Notes under the pieces: model-generated
Databases searched by the model: none
What the model was told of the DNA's origin: nothing
What the model saw: only the letters and a program-made list of their open reading frames with translations
From: Paramyrothecium sp. XJ0827
Taxonomy: Eukaryota; Ascomycota; Sordariomycetes; Hypocreales; Stachybotryaceae
Direction of reading: 5' to 3'
Length of the DNA stretch: 64,000 bases
Assembly: GCA_020881915.1 (NCBI GenBank)
Contig: JAJFPB010000005.1
Span: forward strand, 3,286,001 to 3,350,000
Shown here: in pieces, positions 23,102 through 36,685 of the stretch
How positions within the stretch are numbered: the first letter of the stretch is position 1
How the letters are laid out: every line of letters starts with the position of its first letter
Position numbers and translations under genes: made by a program

Positions 23102-24381
23102 AGAGTTGCCCTCAAGACAAGACAGGTGGAGAGAAAGAGCGCGGGCAAGTGCAGGGAAAGAAAACATTGAATACATGGGTCACTGGTTAGGAACTTTTTC
23201 ACGGCGTATGACGGTTACTCAGCGGATGAATTGAGAATGAAGCCAACAGAACATTGCAAACAATCCTGTACTATAGTTCCGCATGCTCACTATGTATAAA
23301 CGACGCTATATGATTTTTGTGATGTCGGTCGTTACGTTTCGCGCAGTTGTTAACGCCGTCTGCTTCGTACTCAAAACAAGTAGCAGACTATGTATGAACC
23401 ATTGTCTACGGAAAAGCTCTTCCGATAACTCCAAAGGAAGACCGTTGTACAAATGCCCAGGTTCAAGCAAGGTTCGACAGTCTCGGTTCTTTGCAAGGAT
23501 GCCTCTGGGGATAGGTGTGTAGAGAAGCACTGCATTGTAATCTTGGCTTGCAGCCGCAACAGCACGTCGCAGTATAAAACATAAGGGAATTCAACTAGCT
23601 AAGATAGAAAAAGAGTAAAAGAGACATAGTACCAACAAGAGTAGGCGAATTTTTGTAGCGAGACAGAAAACAGCCCGTCTCGACCACTGCTAAAGTACAG
23701 TTTGCTGCCCACCTCTCACCGTCAACCAACCATTGCTCCTGTCTAATTCAACCGTAGCCGATGCTCCATCCAGGCAAGTTAATGGTGGGGGTATCCGCAG
23801 GATGATGACGAGACACTAAGTACTGTGAAGCACTCGAAACTTGAAGATAATTCAAGGAACCCGGAGACCCTGTGTGTTCCATCCGGTCGCAAGGATGGAG
23901 GCCAACGCATAGCGAGAAGAACGCCCTCGCAAGGAGGATGACAATGTCAATTTTCGCTTGTACACTCGCCCCCGCTTCGCAATTTCGAAACCGGAGACGT
24001 GATGCATGCGCGTAGTTTGTATGGTACGGGAAGACTGACCAGTCACGTCTCCCACTGCCCACACGGTCGGATTTTAGTTTTTTGTTAAGATGTTTTGATG
24101 TTAAGTCTGCATTGCTCACACCTCCCACTGCTGCTAGACTACTCTCCAAAAGAGACTTTGCCAAGCGTCGCCGGCCGTGAGGCAAGCAGATCTTAGCCAT
24201 GTGAGATTAGGGTGTATGTCGAGATGATTAAAAGAGAGGGCGGCGACAAGAGGTAAGAAATCGAGAATCGAAGAAAGGAGAGAGGCGCATCGAGCTGGTA
24301 TTGTGAGGGCATCATGAAAACTCGGACATGGATCGTTGCAAAAGCACAGCTGTGAAGGGGATCCCGCTGGGCTCGGAGGCT
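23102..24381. other. Convergent 3' intergenic region
   Basis: A 1.28 kb gap between the 3' ends of FIS1 and the septin gene. Short frames on both strands lack coding character. It probably holds two 3' untranslated regions; no RNA gene was recognised. Confidence 0.5.
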
Positions 24382-25960
24382 TTAACGGAGAGAGAAACCC
24401 TTGCGCTTGGTGCCTTCCTTCTCCAAGGGACGACCGCTCTCGACGCGCTGCTTCTTGTCCTCCAGCTCCGCACGTTGACGGTCGAGTGCCTCCTTCATCT
24501 CCTTGTGGCGAGCGTACAGCTCCTCCTCTGACTGCTTGAGTTTGCTCTCCTTCTCCGATACCTTTTGCTGGAAAACCATCTTCATCTCGGCTTCCATCTT
24601 GGCAAGCTTCTGCTCGTGCAGGGCACGTTCCTCCTCCTGCTTGACGGCAGGGTTGACCTCCTTGAATACACTGGGGTCCTGCGACACACCCATGGCAATC
24701 AGCTTGTCGGTTCTGTAGTTCTCGTACAGGTTGTTGTTGGTGTGCTCCTTGAGCTCCTCCATGTGGGTACGGATGAGCATCTGGCGGAGCTTCACGAAGT
24801 CGCAGTGTTCCTCGTTATCCACCTCGATGATACCCCAAGGGTATTGACGACCGCGAACCTTGCGACCATCGGCGGACTGAATTTCGTTGGTGGCACCAAC
24901 AACGGCAAAGGGGACCTTCGACATGATTTCGTTGTTCTCGGCGATGGTCTCCTCATCATCAAGCTCATATCGTGGACCTTCAAAGATTTGGATGCCGTGG
25001 AACTTGATGTCTGCCAAAATCTGCCGAGTCAATCAGTAAAAGCGCTTCATGGGAGCATCCGGGAAGCCTTACTCTAGCCTTGAAGCTTGTGATCTCCTCA
25101 TCCGTAAGAGTGTCAGACTTGGCAATGACGGGAATCAGGTTGACCTTGGTGTGAAGTCGGCGCATGACCTCAATATCCAGAGGCTTGAGCGAGTGACCAG
25201 TTGGCTGAATGAAGAAGACGCAGGCGTGGATGCGGTTGTCGACAATGTTCATGCGGTTGACCTTGTTCTCGGCGTCAAGATAGGCGTCGAAGCGCTGCTC
25301 GATGTTGTCCACTATGGGCCGCCAGGACTCGTCATTGTTGACAAAGTCGCCGAAGCCAGGAGTATCAACCACAGTCAGGCGAAGGCGGACACCGGCTTCC
25401 TCGATATCAGCGCTGATGGACTGGATTGTGACAGTCTTAGGGATGATGTCGAGGCTAGGTCCCTTGCGTTCCCTGGGAGGGTAGAGAGACGTGTTGAAAA
25501 GAGTGTTGACAAGGGTCGACTTTCCGAGGCCAGACTCTCCTATAAGAAGGTGGTCAGCAAATGGGTGTGCCATCGTGGTGGGGAGGAACACAAGTCACAT
25601 ACCGACAACCATCACGTTGAAGTTGAAGCCCTTGCGCACACTCTTGCGGTGCCACTGGTTGGGGAGGTTGGCGAAACCCACATAGCCAGTCAATTTTCTG
25701 CGGACGATGTTCCTGTTATCAATAACAGAGGACTGCTGAGAGGGGACTGTGGGGTTGGCGTTAGACGATTGCTGTTCTTCAGAGTATCCCGTTGGGGTTT
25801 CCGGCTTGCCATTGGGGGGCGAGGCAGGGGCCATCGCGGCGGGAGATTCGGCACCGTTGGAAGCTATCGAATCATAAGTTAGCTCTGTGCTCGCGGCAAT
25901 TTTTTGCGATTGTAGATCAATATTGTCAAGTGAAGTATGTCAAGGTTGCTAACTGGTCAT
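24382..25960 (-). CDS. cdc3: Septin, Cdc3 / AspB class
   Basis: Four coding exons (25960-25954, 25863-25603, 25539-25073, 25020-24382) give 457 aa. GTPase motifs are intact: P-loop GESGLGKST (split by an intron after its first base), DTPGFGD and AKSD, plus the septin signature region around [19 protein letters not shown] basic stretch before the P-loop (HRKSVRKGF) matches the lipid-binding polybasic segment. The C-terminus is a long coiled coil (about residues 340-430). Together these place it in the Cdc3/AspB group, one of the core septins that form hetero-oligomeric filaments at septa, branch sites and infection structures. The start MTTSNGAESP requires a 7-nt first coding exon; alternatives are an in-frame Met at 25834 (445 aa) or an upstream Met at 26389 with no intervening stop. 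Confidence 0.9.
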
Positions 25961-26389
25961 GTTCCCATCTTCATCCAGTTGGTCAATGTTCGCATCCGGG
26001 TTAGGTACATTGGGTTCAGTGGGCAAGGTCGTGTCGTTGGCCGGCTGATTTGTTTGTTCCTGGATTGGTGAACTGTAAAGTTCATCGAAGGACATCGGTT
26101 TCCATGGCCCAAGCTTGGGTGGTTCTTCAACCACTAGCATGCTGCGAAATCGGCGAATGGTAGAATTGTATGAACTGCTGCTGCCAGGTCGTGCAGTTCG
26201 TAGACCATTCATTTCGTTTTTGGGTGGTAGACTTGTGGTCCGCTTCGATTCTCTGCGTTCAGTCGCCCTTGCTTCTGCTTCCAGTTGCTCTTTCGTGGGG
26301 GTGGCACCGGCAGCCGTGGAAAAGAAATGACTGTCAAGTTGGATGCTGCGGGTTCGAGCCTTGACGTGATTGACCAGACCAAACGTCAT

Positions 26390-29236
26390 CGTAGGGTATG
26401 TGGGCGCGATGCGAACCCGGTTTCTGAAACGAGTGTGCGATGTATGCGAGACGCTTAAGAAAGGACCAAAAAGCAAGACCCAAGAAAGAGTAGATTGTAG
26501 AGGCGATGTCGTGGCGATAACGTAGAGTCGATGAAGAGGAATGAAGTCCGCAGGTGGTTGCGGGAGAGAACCAGAACGTGACCAGTTTCAAGCAAGGAGG
26601 AGGTGCCGGCTCGACCTCGCCGGCTCGGCCGCTGAGGTCTTCTTGCCTCACGGGTTGTGCATTCCAGGAGCAAGCAGCAACGCAAGAGAGAATCATCTTA
26701 CCCATATTGATGTATAAAGAGCGGTCGACCGGATAACTCGAGGACGGGTAGGAGAGGTAGGTTCTGTAGAGTTGGGCGTTAGCTACGTCAGGGATAGGGC
26801 AGCAAGTGCAGGAAGGAAGAAGGGGGCGGCGAATGAGGACAGTTTGAGCAAAGTCAAGAGGCATCCGGGTAGATAGAGCACTCGGGACCCTCTCGTCGAA
26901 TAGACCGTGGTGATCGAGGAGGTGCGCGCCGGGCCAGGGGGAACTGAATCTGGGGACGGAGGAAGAGCGAGCGAAAACGTACCCAAGGGCGAGGAGGCTG
27001 AACGCGTGTCAACGAGATCAATTCGCGGATTCGTGGAAATGGGAACGCCTGTGAATTGTCTGCTGCTCGATCCCGTTACTCGCGCGCGGAGATTCAACGG
27101 GTTGGGGAAGTAGCAATGATGAGGAAAGGGGCAGGGGAGAAGGACGAGGTAGAAGGGGAAGTCAAGTGAAGCGTCACGGAGATGGAGCTGGGGACGAGGT
27201 CGGACGAGTAGGGGAAGGGAACGTGGAAATTTTGGGATTGCGGCCCAGACACAGAGACAAGGAGAGGAAATTCTGTGCTAACAGCTCTGCGCGTACCGGT
27301 ACGGGATTGGGGGTAGCACAAGGGCTTCAGGGTACTCCCGGCGCCCAGTGGCTGCCCGCCCAAGTTGCTTGTTCCAACGTGTCCAACGCTGTGAAGCTTG
27401 GGGCGCCCACCATGTGCAGGTACGTGCAGGTACGGGACCAGTGAAAGGGGGTATGTGCCAGGCCAGCGCTCGATTGGGGCTAGCGCGGGTCAGAGCAGCC
27501 ATGTTCTGGAGAAGAGCATCGGTCTGGTTGGCTGGCGCAGGCTGGTTGATTGGTTGTGGGGGTACGGCCCAAGTACCGGTACGACGCAAGACTGGATCCT
27601 CACCTCTTTTACCAGGAGACCCTAGATGTTAAAAAGGGAGGATGGAGAAAATCATTCATTAGAGGACGGGGTATCTTGATTGCATGGGTGCAGGCGCAAT
27701 CTGACCAGCGAGTGCTGAGTAGAATTGCTCCCTTACGAACCACTCTGCAACACGATGTCTTTTCGCGCCGCTTTTCCCAGCGTCCATTCTGCAGGCCTTG
27801 TGATAAGGTAGAATCCGTAGCATCGAGGGCAACGCCATCCGTCTCCAGTACCTTGGCAACTGCATCTCACCTCGTACGAATTCCACTGGGCCAGGTCCTG
27901 AACCTACCTTACATTAGCCTGGCCGTTCGGGCGCACGGGAAAACGCCACAGTACATGTGCTCGGGTTTGTCCTCTGCCTCCATTTCACAAATCTTCAAGG
28001 TCGATTCACGGTGCCTGAGCCACAGAACTCAGATTGTGTTGGTTTGTTAGCTTCGCGCCCAAGACATTGGCGCCCCCTGACTTGTGACACGGGAACACTG
28101 AGGATCTGGTCTCTTGGAAATTATCTTCCGCCGGCATTGGAAGACAGCACATGTCACTCTCTTTCTCTCGACGAGATTTGTCGTGGAAAACTGATACTGA
28201 TGCAATTATAACACTCGCATTGACCACCAAGCTCCCAAGGAACCGGTGCATAGAAGCATGCCTCATCGTGATTGGCTTCGTAGTCACATCTGTTTGAAGC
28301 CAGCAACTAATGCTTGCGTACTGTCTCTCGGGATGTCATGGCTCTCGGCAATGTCGTACCCATGCACATCCCATCAGGCATATGGCGGCTCCGATCAGTG
28401 ACCTCCGAAGTGTCATGCGCACTGTAAATGTTTCATCATGAACCCGAGCAAACAATCTCATTTAAACCCCCGTCTAAGGTAACTTGTTACTCGCCTGCGG
28501 CGACCCGCAATAATGGGGATGGGCGCGCACCGGCCATTCCCAAGTCTGTGTGCCCACATCTCCACCACTCTGTGGCCCACCGAACGAGACAAGCTTCGGA
28601 AGACCAATGGGGCAAGTAGTGAGCAAAAATACCCGGACTGCAAAACGGCCTATCATCAATAGCAGCCTAGGGAAACACAAGGAAAAATAAACAAATTCTT
28701 ATTAAAATTTTTTTAAGTAAACTCAACTAAATTTAGAGATCTATTTGTAGTGAAGCTACTACTTATCTATATTTATCAGTACATCTATGGTTTCGCGGTT
28801 CGGGGGGGTTTTTTGCCAACCGCTTGTGGGGCTAGATCTCGCGTCTGAATCTGGCACATTTCGGATCATGATAGTGGTTGAGACGGCTATGGGATGGACT
28901 AACATACGCACTATGATATAGATGTCTCGACTCCGTAATATTTACAACGCAAGATGCGAAGCGATACTTATGGTGAGCTACCTGCCAGGTAATATCACGT
29001 ATAGCCATCCTGCTCAACAAGGCCGATGAACCATGCACCCCAGCGAACAAAGTTGCTGGTATTAGTGCCTATAGCTGCAGGTCATCACTTACAGGCGCGT
29101 TTATAGTTTGCATCATTCCGGTCATTGCTTTGATTACTATAACATTCGACATATAATACATAGCCCTTGTCATTGAAGCCAGCCAATTTTATCTACCTGT
29201 GTAAACGTGTTTGGGGGATCATTGTTCTTGTTGCCG
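26390..29236. other. Intergenic region upstream of septin gene
   Basis: A 2.8 kb gap with no convincing gene. The part next to the septin gene probably holds its promoter and leader (purine-rich on the plus strand, hence pyrimidine-rich in the direction of transcription). Two copies of the palindrome GTACCGGTAC occur at 27293-27302 and 27573-27582. A strongly AT-rich island with a GC hairpin lies at about 28680-28823. Confidence 0.5.
28680..28823. other. AT-rich island with adjoining hairpin
   Basis: About 110 bp composed mostly of A and T interrupt otherwise balanced DNA. The stretch contains a 16-bp imperfect inverted repeat (GTAGT ... ACTAC near 28747-28762), and at its right edge a GCGGTT / AACCGC hairpin (28795-28800 with 28818-28823) around a G7T6 loop. 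No target-site duplication or terminal inverted repeat of a known element was identified; it may be a decayed insertion. Confidence 0.4.
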
Positions 29237-30624
<1,388 letters not shown>

Positions 30625-31058
30625 GGCGAACGAATGCGTGAGGTGTGCGAATCTTTCTGTGCAGACGCGTGTTGAGATTTCCAGTCCAAGGCGTCGTCAG
30701 AGATTGCCTTTCGCTGACATCGGAGGCCGAATAGTCGCCGCCGCTAGTTGGCCGATGATGTAGAGCACCCAAGACCTCTGCGGATCGGGATAGGTGCCTC
30801 CGAAACAGGTAAAGCTTCAGAGCACCTCTGGCATCCCGAACGGAGATCGCAGCCAATGAGATTGTGGCAATTGCTGATGGTCTCACGTGATCACGCGACT
30901 GCCTGCGCGAAGCTCACTTGGGAAGCTCTTAGCGGCGCGTTTGCCTAGAGTTCAGCTCATGAACAGACTGAAATAAGAAGAACTTCAGATGCATCGAAAC
31001 CCACGCACATTCATCGTGTAAACTTTTGATCCATTGCTGCGAGCTTATACCATTCAGC
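30625..31058. promoter_or_regulatory. HEM15 / KU70 divergent promoter with CCAAT and E-box-like sites
   Basis: The 434-bp gap contains CCAAT at 30853-30857 (plus strand) and the palindrome TCACGTGA at 30883-30890. In fungi the CCAAT-binding Hap complex with HapX controls iron and haem genes, and TCACGTGA is an E-box type site for bHLH-Zip factors. Both lie nearer the KU70 start, about 230-260 bp upstream of HEM15. Assigning them to one gene is inference. Confidence 0.55.
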
Positions 31059-33094
31059 ATGGCAGATAATGGTCACGATTGGAAGCAAGAGGAGGAAGAT
31101 GAGGCAGACCAGGAGATTGATGAGACTGTAAGTCAGCCAATAAGACCATCTCCCAACCAACTAACAAAGATCAGAGCTACAAGGCACAAAAAGATGCTGT
31201 TCTTCTGGCCATTGAAGTGAGCGATTCGATGCTGAAACCACCACCGGCTTCGAACTCCAAAAAGGCCGACCGGGACAGTCCGGTTCTCGCAGCATTGAAA
31301 TGCGCCTATCATCTGATGGAACAGCGCATCATTTCAAGCCCAAAGGACATGATGGGAATCTTGCTCTTTGGGACTGAAAAATCTAAGTTCTACAACGATG
31401 ACAGCGGCCGCGCCGGACTAGGTTATCCACATTGCTATCTCTTCACGGATCTCGACATTCCCGCAGCTGATGACGTCAAGGCTTTGAAAGCCCTTGTTGA
31501 AGACGGAGAAGACGAGGATGAGGTGCTGACTCCCTCAAATGAGCCTGTATCTATGTCGAATCTCTTGTTCTGTGCAAATCAGATCTTCACCACAAAGGCA
31601 GCCAATTTTGGCAGTAGGCGGCTTTTTATTGTTACCGACAACGATGATCCACATGCATCAGACAAAGCGGCTCGTTCTGCGGCTGCAGTGCGTGCCAAGG
31701 ACCTGTACGACTTGGGCGTTATCATAGATCTTTTCCCAATTACCCGGGGAGACTCAAAATTCGATCTCGCCAAATTCTACGATGTGAGTTGGAAAACGAA
31801 ACAGCACAGCCATGATATCTAACCGTCCACGCAGGACATTATATACCGCGACCCTGCTGGCGAAGCCAACATGTCAGAGGTTAGAGAATCAAAGAGTACA
31901 GACGGTCTAAGCTTGCTCAACTCACTCATCTGCAACATCAATTCTAAACAAACACCGAAACGTGCACTTTTCTCAAATCTTCCTTTCGAGATTGCACCAG
32001 GGTTGAGGATATCCGTCAAGGGATACAATGTCCTTCACAGGCAAACCCCAGCTCGAACATGCTATATATGGCTTGATGGCGAAAAACCACAAATCGCATC
32101 AGGTGAAACGACGAGAATTGCTGAAGATAGTGCCAGAACGGTTGAGAAACAAGAGATCAAAAAGGCCTACAAGTTTGGTGGTGATTATGTGTATTACACG
32201 CCCGAAGAGCAGAAGTCTTTGAAGGAATTTGGCCCCCCGGTTATCCGAATACTGGGTTTTAAGCCCAGAAGTATGTTGCCAGTCTGGGCAAGCGTCAAGA
32301 AGTCAACCTTCATTTTCCCCAGCGAAGAGGACTTCATCGGTTCAACGCGCGTCTTCTCCGCCCTGTGGCACAAGCTTCTCAAAGACGACAAGGTTGGGAT
32401 CGCGTGGTGCATTGTCCGCGCCAACGCACAGCCTATGTTGGCAGCCATCATACCATCCAAGGAGAGAGCCGGTGACGAGTCGGGCACGCCTTATCTCCCT
32501 TCGGGGCTTTGGCTCTATCCTTTGCCGTTCGTGGATGATCTGAGAGAAATCAAACCTCCCGGAGAGGTCACCCGGAGCTCGGATGAACTGCATACTCAGA
32601 TGAGAACCATCATCCAACAACTGCAGCTCCCCAAGGCGATGTACAACCCGACTAAATACCCCAACCCGGCACTTCAGTGGCATTACAAGATATTGCAAGC
32701 GTTGGCCTTGGAAGAAGAAGTTCCCGAGCAGGCAGACGATGCGACGCAACCCAAGTACAAGGCCATCAGCAAACGCGCGGGCGGTTACCTGGAAGAATGG
32801 TCCAACACACTGGACGCGGAAAATGGGCATGCTGCAACAGCGAAAAAGCTGAAGCGAGAAGTTGACGACGAGGACGACGATCGGCCCGCGAAGAAAAGCA
32901 AGGCGGCAGCAGAAAAGCCCAGCGGGTCCTCAATGAATACAGCGCAACTCAAGGCTGCCGTGGAGAGTGGTGGCATCGTAAAGATGACCGTAGCACAACT
33001 GAAGGATGTGCTAGGAGCCAAGGGCTTGAGTACGGCGGGGAGGAAGATGGAGCTTGTAGAGAGGATAGAGCAATGGGTGGAAGAAAATGTGTAA
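31059..33094 (+). CDS. ku70: ATP-dependent DNA helicase II subunit Ku70
   Basis: Three exons (31059-31127, 31175-31783, 31835-33094) encode 645 aa. Ku70 pairs with Ku80 to bind DNA ends in non-homologous end joining and also acts at telomeres. Visible parts: an acidic N-terminal tail ([14 protein letters not shown]), the vWA-like alpha/beta domain starting [12 protein letters not shown], the Ku core beta-barrel ([12 protein letters not shown] through [20 protein letters not shown]), the C-terminal arm ([20 protein letters not shown]), a lysine-rich nuclear localisation segment (KKLKREV, RPAKKSK), and a C-terminal SAP domain at about 610-645 ([16 protein letters not shown]). Length and order match fungal Ku70 orthologues (Neurospora mus-51). 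Intron 1 is 47 nt, the shortest in the window. Confidence 0.96.
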
Positions 33095-33674
33095 GCTGGC
33101 AGCCATTCATGGTTCGAGGGTATCGGCGCGAAGGCGTTCAGGTTCGTGATCATAACTAGAGGTGCAATTTAATCACAGTGACCGATTCATGTCGTTGAGT
33201 GCTCTTGGGAGCCGCTTTTAAAGTCGTTCAGAAACCCCAAGTCGTGTTATTGAAAATGGCTGTTGGGCCTCTTTCGCATGGCAAAGTGTGAGATACCTAA
33301 GCAATCTACTCAACTTCCTCTTTTGTCGCATCCTTATTCTCTTTATCATTATGATTTACTATCTCATTGGAATTCGGCATGATTAGTGGCAATAAGAACA
33401 AGGCAAGTTAGAGTTGAATGTTAGGACTCTAATGTGATCATACCTCGTGAACCCGTTCTGGCCACCCCTCCAACTACTTGTGCCACCCCCACGTTTTGCG
33501 CTACCAAGCCACCATCAACACCTTCACCGTCGCGCATTTGAACCACCGATATCTCCCTCCACGGGGAATCGTCGCGGCTACAGATGGTAGCAGCGGGTGC
33601 GGCTGCTCGATCGCCAGCAATCCAGGCTCCCGCGACGTAGCCAGCATCCACCGCCGTCGAGCCCGGAGCTTGCG
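33095..33674. other. Intergenic region before second Zn2Cys6 gene
   Basis: Contains the KU70 3' untranslated region and the promoter of the gene at 33675. No gene or specific motif recognised. Confidence 0.5.
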
Positions 33675-36600
33675 ATGGACTTCCTAGCCAGCTTCGACCT
33701 CGGTTCCGACACGACGCAATCCAACAACGTGCAGCTCGCTTCTGTCGATGACTTGAGACAACACCTGAAGGGCATACTGAACGCGAAGGTCTCCGCGACG
33801 CGAACGGAACACGTGGCGATCACTGTAGAGCTTAGGGCCGCGGTCCGGCTTACCCTTGAGCTTTCGCAACTGGAGAACAATGCACTTGCGGGACTGGCGA
33901 GCATCGACCCGTCGCTTGGGGGAATGTCGTTCAATGACGCAGGTACCGAGCACTCCGATGGCTCCATCTCGCGGGCGATTAATGTCAACGAAACTCTGGT
34001 GAATCAACCGCGGGACAACCCCGTGCTGCAAAGCGCGGTTGCGAAGCACATCATCAACGCGCTCGGCGCAACGGACGAGAGCACATGGGCGGCACGGGAG
34101 GTATCGCGAAGCTCCCACGGGTGGACCTTTGTCTATATCTGCAAAGATTCACTCCAAACGTGGAAGCGCCAGACCTCCAAAGCGAACAGCGGGTCCGTCA
34201 TTGGAGAGTATAGCTACAAGGATCCAGATCCAGTCCTCATGGGTTTGTCCGCGGTGCCAAATGTTCTCTTTGCATTTTGTTGACTTGAGTACAGGTCGGC
34301 CTGCTTTCGATTGCCGAGGCTCCATCACAATCGTATTCTCACGGAACACACGATCAATAGTCATAACCTACGACCACACCCCGCTCCACAAGACCGTTGG
34401 ACAACTGAGCGAGCGGTACAAACCACCTTCGAAAGAGCTTGGTCCCGGCGCGCAGAAGCCAAAGACACCTAAGAAGACGGCCGGCTCCGCTAGGAAAGAC
34501 TCTGCCCGAACACAAGATGGCTCTGCCCGGCCTCGGAAGAGATCGAAGAAGAAGAGTGGCGAACTCCAGCCTTCTGGTGCAGAAGGCTCTGCGCCAGATG
34601 GCGCCGATGGGGCTCAGGCAAACGGTACTGCGGTAGAGCCGGAGCAGCACGCCGTTGCTCGGCCACAAACCCAGCCACCTATGCTCGGAATGCTTTCCAT
34701 TAACGTGACCCCTACGGAGGCGGCACGGCGTCGCGACGCTGCGACGGCTATGCTCAATGACGCGGGTGTCGACCCAAGCTCTCTATCTACGGAGCAATTT
34801 AGTATCTTCTCCAACCAATCTCCAGAGCTTCAGAAGGAATCTCTCAAAATGTTGGTCAAGTACGGGGCAGAACGTTTGAGAATTGTACACCCCAGCAATA
34901 ACGAGGCAACATCTTCTACAACTGTCAGCCCGTCGAGCGTAGCTACAAACGCATCCCAAACACAAACGATGCCCACCGGACCAACGACCACGAAAGAGTT
35001 GGTGCCACAAACTCGAGCCACAGAGGAAACTAGGCCAGTCGATTCTGGCGACCCCCCCGAGCCTCAAGTTAGCACAAAGACGAAAGTCAGGGGCGGTAAA
35101 TCGCGGCTTGCATGTTCTCAGTGCAAGCAGCAGAAAGTCAAGGTAAATTCAAGGCATCACCGTCGCATTGACATAGCAGCTAAGTTCATTTTAGTGTCCG
35201 AAGGAGAGGCCTACATGTGCAAACTGCCAGGCAGGTGGCCTCGACTGTGAATATCCTTCATCCAAGCCAAGGAAGCGGAAAGCTCTCTCAGAAGCCGTTG
35301 TGCGTGATGATGATGAGGAGGAGGAGGAAGATATCGAGGCCGAGGTACAACAGCAAATCTCACAGGAGCAGTTTGAGCAGACGCTGCCGCAATACGACCG
35401 GCATCCGCAGGCACAGGCCCATACGTTTCCAGAAAATGGCCCGCACGGTACTACGAATGAGCCCGCCGCTGGTCATGCAGCATACACTTCCCAAGCTCAC
35501 TCTTACGCAAACAATGCGGACGTGCCCATGTCGCAAGACCCCGTGCCAGAGCCGCATCCTCCTCAGTCACTCTACTTCAACTCGGCCGCTGGGACCGCTG
35601 CGCCACGCCAAGAAGCGCAAAGAATGTCCTACCTAACGGACTCGAGTACTTCGAATGTGGCGCCGACCCAGGACCATGGGTATGCTATTCAGCATCACGA
35701 AACCCAGCATCGCACATCTTCGCCTCAGATGGGTCAGCAAGCAACCACGGACAGATCAAGCAAGACTAGGAAGGGCGGACGTAAGGTGCTAGTAAGCTCA
35801 CCGCAGCTGCGGGACAGCTCAGCGCAACTGCCCAACCACTCTCAGCCTCTATCGCAGCAGCCAACCCAGGTGACACGGAGTACAGCCGGTGTACCTGGTC
35901 GTACTACTCCAGACCAGTCCATCAACTCCTCGCTCCGTAATGGCACGCCATCACGGACGGGTTCCCGACGAGGATATGGTGCTCAAACCCGAACGGCGCT
36001 GGCGGATCATACGATTACCAGCGCTTACCAGCCGCCAATGCACGCCCCAAGCCAACAACCTCACACAACATCGACTCCTACAGCCCATTACGGGAACAAT
36101 GGCCGCTACACTGACGTGGATACTTCCGCGGAGAACCAATCGACACAAAGTGTTGCATACGTGCCGTACGCGCACCAGCAGCGGAGCGGCTCCGCCAATT
36201 CAGGGTACCAGAATCCCGACTCTAACCGCGATGTGCCCTCGACTCTGAATTCCACGGCGGCGGAAGCAGGTCAAGTAAACCCCGTTCCTACGGTGCAGCC
36301 TCGCCAGGCTAGCCAATGGACTAGTATCCAAGGCCGCAGCACGCGAGCTCAGCCAGGCCATGCATTCTATAACACAGAAAGCTCCATGGACCAATCTACC
36401 GGCTCTGACAATACGTCTTTGCGGGACTACCATATACGAGCTGCAAGCACCCAAGCTTCACGCCTCGACCATACTCAAGTGGACCGCCAGCAGACGCAGT
36501 CACCGTACCAGTCGCTCCCCCAAGCACAAACCCAGCGCCATTCTTTGGCTCAGCAGCCGGCCGATCAGCGTCATGGCTGGTATGACTACAACAACCCCAT

Positions 36601-36685
36601 CAACCAACAGTTCTCCGCGTCTAACAACCAGAACCGCCAGTACGGATGGAAGGTCCCGGATAGCTCGTGGCCTGGCAACCCATGA
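33675..36685 (+). CDS. Zn2Cys6 domain protein with central zinc cluster
   Basis: Three exons (33675-34242, 34295-35142, 35195-36685) encode 968 aa. The zinc cluster is not N-terminal: its six cysteines lie at 463, 466, 473, 480, 483 and 490 (CSQC, C, CANC, C), followed by KPRKRK. Intron 2 falls exactly before the third cysteine codon. The first 210 residues form an apparently folded region (HVAITVELRAAVRLTLELSQ, then HGWTFVYICKDSLQTWKRQ and GRPAFDCRGSITIVFS) whose fold I do not recognise. Residues about 260-460 and the whole C-terminal half after the acidic run DDDEEEEEDIEAE are low-complexity, rich in Gln, Ser, Thr, Pro and His; no middle homology region is seen. A nuclear DNA-binding regulator is likely; targets are unknown. 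The start is the first ATG of the open frame. Confidence 0.85.

Noticed and set aside
26334..26864. Minus-strand 176-codon frame upstream of the septin gene
   Set aside because: It overlaps the septin leader in another frame, has no splice continuity with the septin exons and no recognisable features.
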